Counted from the stretch's first letter, positions 1 through 8,871 are shown. The stretch: DNA of 44,432 nt from CBDULQ01 sp965368115 (GCA_965368115.1 CBDULQ010000003.1:1-44432); one strand, 5' to 3'. Numbers and translations: made by a program. Notes: generated by a model not told the origin, from the sequence alone.

Positions 1-449
1 CGACTGCCTTCGCCAATGCCCTGCCACAATGGATGACTGCTGTTGTGGTGAACACCGTTCCAGCCCATGTGCGGAATTTTCAGTTTTTCACCGCCGACCT
101 GGTTCAGGCGGTCGCCGAAAAAACGCACTTCACCGGGATACAGTCCAAGACAGTCCACGCCATGATTCTCTTCACTGTGCGATAACAGAACCTGGGCCCC
201 CATGCATATACCCAGAAACGGTTTTTCACGGGCGGCATGCAGAATCACTTCGGTCAGGTTTCGATCAGCAATTTCCTGCATGCAATCGCGAGCGGCACCC
301 TGGCCGGGGAACACCACGCGTTCAGCCTGTTCGATATCTTCGGCATTGGAAGTGACCAGCACCTGCTGATCGGTCGCGACATGTTCCAGGGCCTTGGCCA
401 CTGAACGCAGGTTGCCCATCCCGTAGTCAACAACGGCAATTCGGCTCAC
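1..449 (-). CDS. hisH: Imidazole glycerol phosphate synthase subunit HisH (C-terminus cut by window edge)
   Basis: HisH is the glutaminase subunit of imidazole glycerol phosphate synthase, feeding ammonia to HisF in the fifth step of histidine synthesis. The leftward frame opens with a GTG at 449 (MSRIAVVDYGMGNLRS), the standard HisH N-terminus. It continues through a FPGQGAA-type segment and the GICMGAQ nucleophile region, where the Cys is the glutaminase nucleophile, to a HMGWN segment near the edge. The catalytic His-Glu pair would lie beyond the window. The GTG start follows the hisB stop by only 3 bases, so the two genes are one leftward operon. Without GTG as a start, the conserved N-terminus would be lost. 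Confidence 0.9.
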   Translation of the reverse strand, partial: MSRIAVVDYGMGNLRSVAKALEHVATDQQVLVTSNAEDIEQAERVVFPGQGAARDCMQEIADRNLTEVILHAAREKPFLGICMGAQVLLSHSEENHGVDCLGLYPGEVRFFGDRLNQVGGEKLKIPHMGWNGVHHNSSHPLWQGIGEGS

Positions 450-452
450 AGA

Positions 453-1046
453 TCACAGCGCCCCTTTGGTTGAAGGCAGCTGACCCTGCATGCGCGGATC
501 ATTTTCCAGCGCCATGCGCAGAGCCCGGCCGAAGGCCTTGAATATGGTTTCCGCAATATGATGTGCATTGCGACCGCGCAGGTTATCGATGTGCAGTGTC
601 ACCTGGGCGTGATTGACGAAGCCCTGAAAGAATTCGACAAACAGGTCGACATCGAAACTACCGATCATGGCGCGCGGAAAGTCGGCATGGAATTCCAGGC
701 CGGGACGACCGGAAAAGTCGACCACCACGCGGGACAGGGATTCGTCCAGCGGTACATAGGCATGTCCGTAACGGCGAATGCCTTTCTTGTCACCCAGCGC
801 CTGGGTAAATGCCTGACCCAGGGTAATACCAATGTCTTCCACCGTGTGATGCGCATCAATGTGCAGGTCACCGTTGGCCTGCACATGCAGGTCGATCAGG
901 CCATGGCGGGCGACCTGATCAAGCATGTGATCCAGAAACGGCACGCCGGTCTTGAAACTCGACTCGCCACTACCATCCAGATTGACGCGGACTTCAATCT
1001 GGGTTTCCAGGGTATCTCTTTTAACTTCAGCTGTACGTTCAGCCAT
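453..1046 (-). CDS. hisB: Imidazoleglycerol-phosphate dehydratase HisB (monofunctional)
   Basis: HisB dehydrates imidazole glycerol phosphate to imidazole acetol phosphate in histidine synthesis. The 197-residue product shows the family's paired metal-binding motifs: DAHHTVED in the first half and NAHHIAE in the second, plus FLDHMLDQVARHG, SGRPGLEF and a terminal PSTKGAL. Its length matches single-domain HisB; the phosphatase domain fused to it in Escherichia coli is absent. The start MAERTAEVKRDTLETQI agrees with pseudomonad homologues, although no Shine-Dalgarno sequence is evident before it. It is the promoter-proximal gene of the visible leftward his operon. Confidence 0.97.
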   Translation of the reverse strand: MAERTAEVKRDTLETQIEVRVNLDGSGESSFKTGVPFLDHMLDQVARHGLIDLHVQANGDLHIDAHHTVEDIGITLGQAFTQALGDKKGIRRYGHAYVPLDESLSRVVVDFSGRPGLEFHADFPRAMIGSFDVDLFVEFFQGFVNHAQVTLHIDNLRGRNAHHIAETIFKAFGRALRMALENDPRMQGQLPSTKGAL

Positions 1047-1123
1047 TCAGGGTGACTCCGGCCGCCAGGCAAACAACGATAAAGCGCATAGGATACACTG
1101 ATCTGCAGAGGGAATTAAGGAAA

Positions 1124-1181
1124 AAAATACGTTGGAGAGTTTCATCGGTAGAGCTAAAAGACTGATTAGATAACGTATTTT
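1124..1181. repeat. 10-base inverted repeat spanning 58 bases upstream of hisB
   Basis: AAAATACGTT (1124-1133) is the exact reverse complement of AACGTATTTT (1172-1181), with 38 bases between. It lies in the 356-base gap 1047-1402, where I see no protein gene. The spacing is long for a hairpin; paired operator half-sites or the relic of a small mobile element are equally possible. A shorter palindrome, TTGCGAA-TC-TTCGCAA, sits at about 1302-1317 in the same gap. Confidence 0.4.
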
Positions 1182-1203
1182 CTGAGGGGTTTGATCCGGG
1201 GTT

Positions 1204-1232
1204 CAGGGTCCGGGGCGAGGCCCCGGACCCTG
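1204..1232. repeat. 13-bp perfect GC-rich hairpin in the gap upstream of hisB
   Basis: CAGGGTCCGGGGC (1204-1216) pairs perfectly with GCCCCGGACCCTG (1220-1232) around a GAG loop. No T-tract follows on either strand, so it is not a canonical intrinsic terminator. It may be an extragenic palindrome of a dispersed family, which this single window cannot show. A Rho-independent role as a block to transcription from the small membrane protein gene at 1403-1669 is possible but unproven. Confidence 0.6.
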
Positions 1233-1402
1233 ACCGATGCCCAGGAACCTCTGATTAATTCATGGACGGAAACCTTGAGTCCAGAATGGCCAACTTGTTC
1301 GTTGCGAATCTTCGCAATAGCGGGCTATTACCTGCGACCCGCGCCTTGAATTTGAACATTTTGGCTCTCAACCTTTCTCGCCCAGAATTAATCCGAGATT
1401 CC

Positions 1403-1669
1403 TTAGTGATTTTGCAGGTACTTGCTATAACGCAGTCTGGAAAAATAACAGTTCAGGAAGGTCGATGCATTGAACATCAGCCACAGGAACAGGAAACTGA
1501 AAATATAGGCCTTGATCCTGAATACACCCTCGTCCACGTCCAGCGCCATAGCTACAGCAATTTCTGCAGGATCAATAAAGGAAAACAGCAAAAATACCAG
1601 CACGGCCACCACCAGTGCATTGGTCCACAGAAAAGACATCACACATTTACAACTTGGCGCTTCACTCAT
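1403..1669 (-). CDS. Small two-helix membrane protein of unknown function
   Basis: A leftward frame of 88 codons from an ATG at 1669, preceded by a GGGGGG purine block 7 bases upstream, the best ribosome binding site of the candidate starts (others at 1705 and 1816). The product begins MSEAPSCKC and has two hydrophobic segments: residues about 14-31 (NALVVAVLVFLLFSF) and about 54-72 (AYIFSFLFLWLMFNAS). A short acidic stretch (DVDEG) separates them and the tail is basic. I do not recognise a family. It stands alone between unexplained gaps, and its A+T-richer codons differ somewhat from the neighbours. It could be an orphan inner-membrane protein; a chance frame is not excluded. Confidence 0.5.
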   Translation of the reverse strand: MSEAPSCKCVMSFLWTNALVVAVLVFLLFSFIDPAEIAVAMALDVDEGVFRIKAYIFSFLFLWLMFNASTFLNCYFSRLRYSKYLQNH

Positions 1670-1857
1670 TTTATAACCCCCCGGTTCAAGAAGATCTTTA
1701 TTCATCAGGCCTGACAACCTTGATAAAGATGCGCTGTTGAAGAACATGACACGGGACAGCCGGAAATAGAGCAGACAGCCCGGCGAATAGCTGCAACCCC
1801 TGCCGATTAATGACACTAATACCGATGGGGATTAATACTGTCAAGGGATGGATTCAT

Positions 1858-1896
1858 AAAAAAAATCACCCATGTCGATGTGATTTCATTTTTTCT
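1858..1896 (-). terminator. Intrinsic terminator for the leftward MauG-type gene, possibly bidirectional
   Basis: AAATCAC (1863-1869) pairs with GTGATTT (1880-1886). Read leftward, the hairpin is followed by eight Ts (complement of the A-run 1858-1865). Read rightward, it is followed by CATTTTTT. It lies about 180 bases past the stop of the leftward di-heme cytochrome gene. The rest of 1670-2072 is A+T-rich and holds no convincing gene. Confidence 0.6.
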
Positions 1897-2072
1897 GTCA
1901 TAACAACAAGTTAACAACATAAGAATTCAATAATCTTATGATTATTTAACCTTGCCAAAGGCCGTTATTTGCAGGGTTTGCGGCCGGTTCGCACCCGCCC
2001 GACACCACCCGCCAATCAACTGCGTTTATCAAACTTATCACCTGAGAGCGGGGCCGGATCGGATGCAGATGA

Positions 2073-3293
2073 CTAGGGATCTGCGCACTCGATGCCCTTG
2101 TCCTGAATCAGCGGCTCGTAACGCTGATCGGTCAGTGTGCGCAGAAAACACACCAGCGATTCCACCTGGAAGTCATTGAGCGCGGTACTGTCCTGCAGCT
2201 CACTGCTGGCCAGGTTCGCCGGCACTTCCGGTGCAGCCCAGGCGATGCCGGTTTCCGGGTTTAGCATGTGGGTCGAACCACTGACGAAGTGATCGTAGAA
2301 CTCGATCACGGTACGCAAATCGCGGAACACACCGTTATGCATGTAAGGCTCGGTTACCGCTACGTTGCGCAGTGTCGGCACCTTGAATTTACCTTCCTGC
2401 GCGGGATCGGTGATTTGTGCATTATTCAGCAATCCACCATCGGCGACGGTTACGCCGTTCAGTGCACGCACCTCGGCATTCTCCGGCACACCGATGTTGT
2501 GGTACTCATAACCGCTGAAGGTCTCCTGGAACTTGTTCACCGGGTCGCCCAGCTGATGCAGCTGGTGGCAGATACCGCAATTCATATTGCCGGCGAAAAA
2601 CAGCGCCTTGCCGGTACTCTCCTTGAATGACAAATCATAGTTGCCAGTCAACGAGCGATCGTATTTAGAATCGAAAGGCGCAAACTGATCGGTTTCCTCG
2701 AACGCGGCAATGCTCTGTTGCATAGCTTCATAGGCGGAATCCACATCATTGAATATATCCTCGCCGAACAGACGCGGGAAAGCCTCCAGATATTCATCAT
2801 CATCCTGCAACCGAGCCACCACTGCAGCCCGGTCCGCCAGCCCCATCTCGATCGGATTGAGCGGAGGACCGCCCGCCTGCCCGGCCAGATCGGTCTGACG
2901 TCCATCCAGAAACTGCCCCCCCAGAGCACCGGTATATGCGGCATGAGTACCGGTGCGGCCGGGCCGCTGACGGGTACTGCTGGCCGCAAAATCCGGTGCA
3001 AAACGGGCATAGGCCGCTGTTGGCGCATTGCGATCGCCCAGCGAGAAACCGTCGTCCCCCAGAGAGACGGCACTGATTTCACCATGCGCATCCAGTCGGC
3101 TATCGGTAAACGCACGCTCCGGATCATGACAGGTGGCACAGGACTGGGTTTTATTGGCGGACAGGTTGGTATCGAAAAACAGTTTCTCACCCAATTCCGC
3201 CTGGGTGTCGATCACATCCGAACCGGACGAGCCGCCACTACCACCACAACCGGACGCCAGCAACATCATCAAAACAGGCATTAATTTATTCAT
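2073..3293 (-). CDS. Di-heme cytochrome c peroxidase / MauG-family lipoprotein
   Basis: A 406-residue protein with a lipoprotein signal: MNKLMPVLMMLLASGC, with Cys16 as the probable lipidation site, followed by a Gly/Ser linker. Two c-type heme sites are visible: CATCH at about residues 52-56, followed by DPERAFTD as in bacterial cytochrome c peroxidases, and CGICH at about 239-243. An LRNVAVTEPYMHNG motif near residue 310 carries the Met-type axial ligand region. Family members reduce peroxide or perform MauG-like oxidations in the periplasm. It faces the imelysin/DUF1111 genes across a 216-base divergent promoter region with a Fur-like box, so a role in iron-related redox work at the membrane is inferred. 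The substrate cannot be read from the sequence. Confidence 0.92.
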   Translation of the reverse strand: MNKLMPVLMMLLASGCGGSGGSSGSDVIDTQAELGEKLFFDTNLSANKTQSCATCHDPERAFTDSRLDAHGEISAVSLGDDGFSLGDRNAPTAAYARFAPDFAASSTRQRPGRTGTHAAYTGALGGQFLDGRQTDLAGQAGGPPLNPIEMGLADRAAVVARLQDDDEYLEAFPRLFGEDIFNDVDSAYEAMQQSIAAFEETDQFAPFDSKYDRSLTGNYDLSFKESTGKALFFAGNMNCGICHQLHQLGDPVNKFQETFSGYEYHNIGVPENAEVRALNGVTVADGGLLNNAQITDPAQEGKFKVPTLRNVAVTEPYMHNGVFRDLRTVIEFYDHFVSGSTHMLNPETGIAWAAPEVPANLASSELQDSTALNDFQVESLVCFLRTLTDQRYEPLIQDKGIECADP

Positions 3294-3414
3294 AATTCAA
3301 TCACTTAAAATTAGATCACGTAAACAGAAACCGGCTCCGCAGCAGCGCGTCCGCGGGTCGGTGCCCCACATTTATTAATGGATTTACCGCATACCCCAAT
3401 GCATCTTGCGCACA

Positions 3415-3462
3415 ATTATAAACAATAACCGTGTTGACAACAATTCTCATTTGTATTTACCA
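3415..3462. promoter_or_regulatory. Divergent promoter region with a Fur-like box
   Basis: The 19-mer at 3436-3454 agrees with the classical Fur consensus at 11 of 19 positions by hand alignment. Read leftward it contains AATGAGAATTG, a typical Fur half. It overlaps a perfect TTGACA (3434-3439) usable by the rightward imelysin gene. A perfect TATAAT (complement of 3415-3420) can serve the leftward cytochrome gene. A repressor bound here would cover both promoters. The -10 for the rightward gene is weak. Iron control is known for imelysin/IrpA loci in other bacteria; here it is inferred. Confidence 0.5.
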
Positions 3463-3509
3463 TTGCAACATCCTTACAGTCCTATATCCAAAATTCTCTG
3501 GGGTACAAC

Positions 3510-5015
3510 ATGAATTTAAAATTACTGATCAGTGCTGCAATCTGCAGCGCACTCGTCGCCGGCTGTAGCAGCAGCTCCTCCTCAAGTTCCGAGGTCAACG
3601 ACCTGGAAAAAATTAACCAGGTGCTGGAAACCAATGCAGACATCGCTTATGCCGCATACTCTGACGCGGTGACTACCGCCATTGCCTTGCAGACTGCAAT
3701 CGATACGCTGGCCACCGACCAGGACCAGTCCGCACTGGATGCCGCCAAGACCGCCTGGCTGGTCGCCCGCGAACCCTACGGCCAGACCGAGGTGTATCGT
3801 TTCCGCAGCAGTCCCATCGATGACGACCCCACCACAAGCGCAGCGGAAGACGGCCCGGAAGGTGCCATCAATGCCTGGCCGCTGGGTGAGGCATTGATCG
3901 ATTACGTGGTGGTCAGCACCGGTACCAGCGACGATTTTGAAACCGACCAGATCGGTACCGATCACACGGTCGCCACCGTCACCGACCCCATGGATGAAAG
4001 CGCTGCCGATACCGATGCCACCGACAACATCATCGGCAACACCGGCATCACCCTCGACGCCGCCCTGCTGGCCAATTCCGAAGCAGGTGACGGTCACGAC
4101 GTCATTTCCGGTTACCACGCCATCGAATTCCTGCTCTGGGGTCAGGACCTGAACAACAGCGGTGCGGTCACCACCGGTGCAGGCGATCGCAACCAGGCTG
4201 TAAAAGTCCACGACGCCATGAATCTGGCCAACGGCGGCCTGCGTCCGGTCACCGATTTCCAGACCGACACCAACTGCACCAGCGGCACGGTTAACAATGG
4301 TGTCGGCACTTTGTGCCAACGCCGTCTCGACTATCTGGTACTGGTCATCGATCAACTGGTCGCTGACCTGACCGCGGTACGCGATCAATGGGCGCCAAAC
4401 GTCAGCGGAAACTACCGCGCCAGTTTCACCAATGCGAGCACACTGGCCGAAGCCAAGTCCCGGCTGCTGGAGATCCTGACCGGCATGGGCACGCTGGCGG
4501 AAGGCGAACTGGCCGGTGAACGCATGCAGATTGCACTCACCGCAAACTCACAGGAAGACGAGCACTCCTGCTTCTCCGACAACACTCATCGTGACATCTG
4601 GCTGGACGCGGAAGGTATCGCCAATGCCTACTATGGCGTGTACGGCGGTTACGACAGTGACCTGGACGGCACCGACGACACCGGCACCACGGTCAACGGT
4701 TACGGTATCGACGACTACCTGAGCGAAATCAATCAGAGCAACGTCGCCGATGCCGTGGAAGCCGAACTGGATGACGTAGAAGCCGGTTACACCGCCATCG
4801 ATACCGCTGCGCGCAATGGCTCACCGTTCGACGTGCTGATCGAAAACATCAATGCACCTGCGGCCGATCCGGTGAAAACCACCATTCTGGAGTTGAACGC
4901 CCTGTCGACACAGATCGCCAGCATCGCCACCGAACTGGGTCTGGGTAATGCCAGTGATGTGGTCGACCCGGATGCCTCGGCATGCGACACCAGTAATCCG
5001 AACTCAAGTTGCTGA
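3510..5015 (+). CDS. Imelysin-family (IrpA-like) periplasmic lipoprotein 1
   Basis: A 501-residue lipoprotein: MNLKLLISAAICSALVAGC with Cys19 in the lipobox, then a poly-Ser linker. The imelysin GxHxxE signature is present as GYHAIE near residues 201-206, followed by FLLWGQDL. A second conserved region, QEDEHSCFSDNTHRD, lies near residue 350. Family members (IrpA, EfeO-like and IcmP-like proteins) are iron-regulated and thought to bind iron in the periplasm or at the membrane. The surface is very acidic. It is the first gene of a rightward cluster that also encodes a DUF1111 di-heme protein, DUF1513, a second imelysin and a porin, the COG3487-3490 grouping. An intrinsic terminator follows its stop, so it may be expressed above the genes behind it. 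Confidence 0.93.
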   Translation: MNLKLLISAAICSALVAGCSSSSSSSSEVNDLEKINQVLETNADIAYAAYSDAVTTAIALQTAIDTLATDQDQSALDAAKTAWLVAREPYGQTEVYRFRSSPIDDDPTTSAAEDGPEGAINAWPLGEALIDYVVVSTGTSDDFETDQIGTDHTVATVTDPMDESAADTDATDNIIGNTGITLDAALLANSEAGDGHDVISGYHAIEFLLWGQDLNNSGAVTTGAGDRNQAVKVHDAMNLANGGLRPVTDFQTDTNCTSGTVNNGVGTLCQRRLDYLVLVIDQLVADLTAVRDQWAPNVSGNYRASFTNASTLAEAKSRLLEILTGMGTLAEGELAGERMQIALTANSQEDEHSCFSDNTHRDIWLDAEGIANAYYGVYGGYDSDLDGTDDTGTTVNGYGIDDYLSEINQSNVADAVEAELDDVEAGYTAIDTAARNGSPFDVLIENINAPAADPVKTTILELNALSTQIASIATELGLGNASDVVDPDASACDTSNPNSSC

Positions 5016-5038
5016 CCGGTCTGCAGAGGTAAACAGAA

Positions 5039-5073
5039 CCAACTGCCGACAGCGTTCGGCAGTTGGCTTTTCT
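5039..5073 (+). terminator. Intrinsic terminator between imelysin 1 and the DUF1111 gene
   Basis: CCAACTGCCGA (5039-5049) pairs perfectly with TCGGCAGTTGG (5056-5066) around a 6-base loop, followed by CTTTTCT. It starts 24 bases after the imelysin stop. It would attenuate read-through, giving more imelysin 1 than downstream products. It also shows that a TTG at 5063, inside the stem, is not a plausible start for the next gene. Confidence 0.85.
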
Positions 5074-5107
5074 ATCTCAGCTTTCCCGAATCACCCGTGC
5101 AAGCCAG

Positions 5108-6583
5108 ATGATCAAACCAGCGCTCACCATTTCCAGCCTGCTGATAGCCGTTGCCGGCATCATTGTCGTCACTCAGCGTCCGTCTGGAAATTTACATCAG
5201 ACACCCGACCCGGTCGCAGCCGAATTACTCCCCGGAGGAAGCACCTCGGTCGACTTCAAACCGTTTCCATCATTTATGAAACCTGCGGCGAACCTGGCTA
5301 AAACCGCCAGAGCTGATTTCCATGCCGGTAAGGCACTGGCTCACCAGCCCTGGGTTAAAGCACCCACCATCACCGATGCCCGCGACGGGCTGGGTCCGCT
5401 TTACAACGCACGCACCTGCCTGAGCTGTCACGTCAACGGTGGCCGCGGCCACATGCCCGGCGACCGCGATGAGATGACGGTGACGCAATTTTTGCGACTG
5501 AGTCTGCCGGGTGAAAACAGGGTTCTCGGCGTCATTCCGGAACCTGCATACGGTGACCAGTTGCAGTCACAATCGGTTTCCCTTGCGCACCAGCTGCGCG
5601 GCGCAGTCGATGCATCGGCACGACCGGATGACGACATCCCCGCTGAAGCGGATGTGCACATCGACTGGCTACAGCAGGGCTTCACCTACCCCGACGGACA
5701 ACGCGTTCAACTGCGCAAACCGAAGATCGAAATCCGCAACCTGGCTTACGGTCCTTTACATCCGAAAACTTTAATCGGTATTCGTAATGCACCGCCTCTG
5801 CTCGGTACCGGTCTGTTGCAACTGATTGCGCAAAACGATATCGACGCACTGGCCGATGCCAACGACAGCAACGGTGACGGTATTTCAGGTCGCGTCAATC
5901 AGGTGTGGGATTTTGTCGATCAAAAAACCCGACCCGGGCGGTTTGGACTGAAAGCCAACAAGCCGGACCTGCGTCATCAACTGGCTGCGGCTTTGCACGG
6001 CGACATGGGTATAGCCAATTCAGTGTTCCCCGGCCAACCCTGCACGAAAAAACAGATCCATTGTCGCAATGCCATTCACGGCACCGATGAAAACGGCCTG
6101 GAGATCAACGACAAACTGTTGCAGTTGATGATCGACTTCAACATGAACCTGGCCGTACCGAAACGGCGCCAGCCGAATCATCCTGGTGTACTGCAGGGAC
6201 GCGAACAGTTCTACGCCAGCGGTTGCCAGCATTGCCATCACCCCAGTTACGTCACTGGACGCGACGCGCGTTACCCCCAGTTATCGGCACAAATCATCTG
6301 GCCTTACAGCGACCTGCTGTTACATGACATGGGGGAAGAACTGGCCGACCACCGTCCCGATTACCGGGCGTCGGGTACGGAATGGCGCACGCCACCGCTC
6401 TGGGGTGTGGGACTGAGCGAAGCGGTCAACGGTGCGAAAAATTTTCTACATGACGGACGCGCGCGCAGCGTGGAAGAAGCGATTCTCTGGCACGGCGGCG
6501 AAGCCGAAGCGGCTCGGCATAAATTCATCCAGCTGGATCAGTCACAACGCCAGGCACTGATCGCATTTGTTAAATCACTTTAG
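5108..6583 (+). CDS. DUF1111 di-heme c-type protein ('thiol oxidoreductase', COG3488)
   Basis: A 491-residue product from the ATG at 5108. The in-frame TTG at 5063 lies in the terminator stem and would place a non-signal stretch before the hydrophobic segment, so it is rejected. An N-terminal export helix (ISSLLIAVAGIIVV) is followed by two c-type heme sites, CLSCH near residue 104 and CQHCH near residue 374, plus WGVGLSEAVNGAKNFLHDGRA near the end, typical of MauG/DUF1111 proteins. Members sit beside imelysins in iron-regulated loci and are presumed periplasmic electron-transfer enzymes. The 'thiol oxidoreductase' label is historical and unproven. The downstream DUF1513 gene begins 14 bases after its stop. 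Confidence 0.93.
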   Translation: MIKPALTISSLLIAVAGIIVVTQRPSGNLHQTPDPVAAELLPGGSTSVDFKPFPSFMKPAANLAKTARADFHAGKALAHQPWVKAPTITDARDGLGPLYNARTCLSCHVNGGRGHMPGDRDEMTVTQFLRLSLPGENRVLGVIPEPAYGDQLQSQSVSLAHQLRGAVDASARPDDDIPAEADVHIDWLQQGFTYPDGQRVQLRKPKIEIRNLAYGPLHPKTLIGIRNAPPLLGTGLLQLIAQNDIDALADANDSNGDGISGRVNQVWDFVDQKTRPGRFGLKANKPDLRHQLAAALHGDMGIANSVFPGQPCTKKQIHCRNAIHGTDENGLEINDKLLQLMIDFNMNLAVPKRRQPNHPGVLQGREQFYASGCQHCHHPSYVTGRDARYPQLSAQIIWPYSDLLLHDMGEELADHRPDYRASGTEWRTPPLWGVGLSEAVNGAKNFLHDGRARSVEEAILWHGGEAEAARHKFIQLDQSQRQALIAFVKSL

Positions 6584-6597
6584 TAGCAGACATCACT

Positions 6598-7719
6598 ATG
6601 AACATATCCATCAATCGACGACAGTTTCTCGGCTTCATGCTGGCCAGCGGATTTGCACCGAATATTCTGGCCCGACCCCATGCACAACATGAATACTGGA
6701 TTTCCGCACAGGGTAATCGCAACGATCGTTACGGCCTGACCCGTTTCGATGCCAGCGGCAATCGCATCGACACCACGCTCAGTGGTTTTCGTGGCCACGG
6801 ATCAGCGCAACATCCGCTGCGCCCCAGTTCAGTAATCATGTTTTCACGTCGACCGGGCACACATGCCATCGATATCGACGTCACCAGCGGTGAGGTCGTC
6901 GCCGAATTTCATGCCCGCGCCGATCGTTGTTTTACCGGTCATGGCTGTTTCAGCCAGGATGGCAAACTGTTGTACACGGTGGAAGCCGATATTCACACGG
7001 GTGACGGCAAAATTGTCATTCGTGATTCACACAGTTATCGACAACTCGGCGAGTTCGATAGCTACGGTATCGGCCCACACCAGATGCTGCTCATGCCGGA
7101 CGGAAAAACGCTGGTTGTTGCCAACGGGGGCATTCTTACCCGCCCTGAAACCGGTCGTAAAAAACTCAACCTCGACAGCATGATCTCCAGTCTGGCTTAC
7201 ATCGACAGTCGCAACGGCCAGTGCGTCGACCAGCAATATGTCGCCGAAAGCAAAGCCAGCATTCGACACCTCGATGTCGCCGATGACGGCACGGTAGCCA
7301 TTGCCATGCAGGTGCAACGTAGTGCCATGCAAGGCAAACACACGGTGGCGCTCGGCGCCGTGCATAAACCCGGCAATAATCTTCGTCTGCTACAGCAACC
7401 GGAAGGCGTCATTCGGCACATGAACGATTACGCCGGCAGCGTCACCATCAACAATCGCACACGCGTGGTCGGCTTCACCAGCCCGAAAGGCAACCTGGCC
7501 GCATTCTGGCATCTCGATTCAGGCGCCTTCGCCGCTTATCACCAGTTCGCCGACGTCTGCGGACTAACGGTTTCCGCCGACCGCAAACATTTCGTTCTCA
7601 GCAATTCGTTCGGCGCATTGCGCCTGCTGGATGCCAGCACGCTGAAAGAAAATCGCGCGGCAAGAAAAACGTTCGCCGACACCCACTGGGACAACCACAT
7701 GATCACGGTAACACTGTAA
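6598..7719 (+). CDS. DUF1513 family Tat-exported beta-propeller protein (COG3490)
   Basis: A 373-residue product with a twin-arginine signal: NRRQFLGFMLASGFAPNILA, with the RR at residues 7-8. The body has repeated short beta-strand blocks suggesting a WD40/YVTN-like propeller, for example HMLLMPDGKTLVVANGG-type and LTVSADRKHFVLSNS-type blades. The family is almost always encoded with imelysins and DUF1111 proteins; its biochemical role is unknown. Tat export suggests folding, perhaps with a cofactor, before transport. Its TAA stop overlaps the ATG of imelysin 2 by one base (TAATG), indicating translational coupling. Confidence 0.9.
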   Translation: MNISINRRQFLGFMLASGFAPNILARPHAQHEYWISAQGNRNDRYGLTRFDASGNRIDTTLSGFRGHGSAQHPLRPSSVIMFSRRPGTHAIDIDVTSGEVVAEFHARADRCFTGHGCFSQDGKLLYTVEADIHTGDGKIVIRDSHSYRQLGEFDSYGIGPHQMLLMPDGKTLVVANGGILTRPETGRKKLNLDSMISSLAYIDSRNGQCVDQQYVAESKASIRHLDVADDGTVAIAMQVQRSAMQGKHTVALGAVHKPGNNLRLLQQPEGVIRHMNDYAGSVTINNRTRVVGFTSPKGNLAAFWHLDSGAFAAYHQFADVCGLTVSADRKHFVLSNSFGALRLLDASTLKENRAARKTFADTHWDNHMITVTL

Positions 7720-8825
7720 TGAAAAGATACTCTTTAAAACATTTGCATGGCGCAACATTCGCGCTGTTGATCAGCATAGCGCTGACAACCGGGTGCGACA
7801 GCCAACGCCAGAACGACGAACCGGCCGCCGGCTCACAGGCTGCCCTGGACCTGGCACTGAAAGCCGCCATCGACACGCAGATTGTACCCGGCTTCCAGGC
7901 ACTGCAGAACGAAGCCCAGAACCTGTCCAGCGATGCCACTGCATTTTGCAACAACATGTCGACGACAACGTTGAGCGAACTGCAAACGCAATGGAAGACC
8001 CTGTCCGCACAGTGGAACCAGGTCGCGATTTACAACCTGGGGCCACTCAATGACGACCTGCTATTACCGAAAATTATTTTCATCGAATCCATGCGCCAGC
8101 GCGGCACCGATTATACCGACACGGTGCGCTCATCAATTATCGCCGCATTGTCGAGCATGGATAACCTGAACAGCACTTACTTCGACAACCTGCCCTTCAC
8201 CAATACCGGCATTCTGGCGCTGGAAGTGCTGATCTTCGAATCCACTATCGGCACGCACTCCACAGATCTCAACGATATCGTCAGTGATTACCAGTCGGCG
8301 CCACGCAAGTGCGAATACCTGCAAGGCATGGCCCAGTTATTCAATCGACACGCCAGCTATGTTGTCGACGGCTGGCAAATCAAACACCTGGACACCGGCA
8401 AACCGTTCAAGGACATTCTGCTCGACGGCGAACTGGACGATGGCACGGCGTCTGTCGTCAAACTGGTAACCGTGATTCAGGAGCACCTGGACTACATCAA
8501 GAAACGCAAACTGGAAACCGTGCTCGATGCACAGGTCGCCGACTATGCCTACCAGAACATTGCAGCCACTCTGCAACAGATCGAGCAATTGATGAACGGC
8601 ATCGATGATGAGCAGTACAGCTTTTTCGATCACATGAACAACTCGGGTTTCAGTACCGAAGTCAATGTCGTCACCGACAACCTGGGCATCGCCAAACAGG
8701 CCGTTTCCGCTCGCGATCGAAGTGCGGCCGCGACCGCAATCGGCGTACTGGATGGCAATTTCAAACGTGAGATTCCGGATGGCCTGCAGGTCATTCTGGG
8801 CATCAATTTCAGCGACGGCGACTAA
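7719..8825 (+). CDS. Imelysin-family lipoprotein 2 (COG3489-like)
   Basis: A 368-residue lipoprotein with a clear lipobox (ISIALTTGC). Typical imelysin blocks are present: WNQVAIYNLGPLNDD, TGILALEVLIF (the position where imelysin 1 carries GxHxxE) and a long helical C-terminal half. The GxHxxE metal motif is not intact here (ILALEVLIFE), as in the second-copy clade of these loci, so iron binding may differ between the two imelysins. It is coupled to the DUF1513 gene by a one-base overlap and followed 46 bases later by a porin gene. Confidence 0.9.
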   Translation: MKRYSLKHLHGATFALLISIALTTGCDSQRQNDEPAAGSQAALDLALKAAIDTQIVPGFQALQNEAQNLSSDATAFCNNMSTTTLSELQTQWKTLSAQWNQVAIYNLGPLNDDLLLPKIIFIESMRQRGTDYTDTVRSSIIAALSSMDNLNSTYFDNLPFTNTGILALEVLIFESTIGTHSTDLNDIVSDYQSAPRKCEYLQGMAQLFNRHASYVVDGWQIKHLDTGKPFKDILLDGELDDGTASVVKLVTVIQEHLDYIKKRKLETVLDAQVADYAYQNIAATLQQIEQLMNGIDDEQYSFFDHMNNSGFSTEVNVVTDNLGIAKQAVSARDRSAAATAIGVLDGNFKREIPDGLQVILGINFSDGD

Positions 8826-8871
8826 ACATCTCCACGACCGAATTCAATTTTATTTACAGAGGTTTAAATTC

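Noticed and set aside
1245..1270. Stretch resembling the end of an insertion sequence (AACCTCTGATTAATTC)
   Set aside because: No matching partner end, transposase fragment or target duplication was seen.
1262..1714. 150-codon rightward frame opposite the small membrane protein
   Set aside because: No ribosome site or family; the opposite strand offers a better start site and two clear membrane helices.
3582..4388. Long leftward open frame opposite imelysin 1
   Set aside because: It is the antisense of a GC-rich, well-conserved gene; the product is low-complexity Gly/Val/Asp with no motif, and it has no ribosome site.
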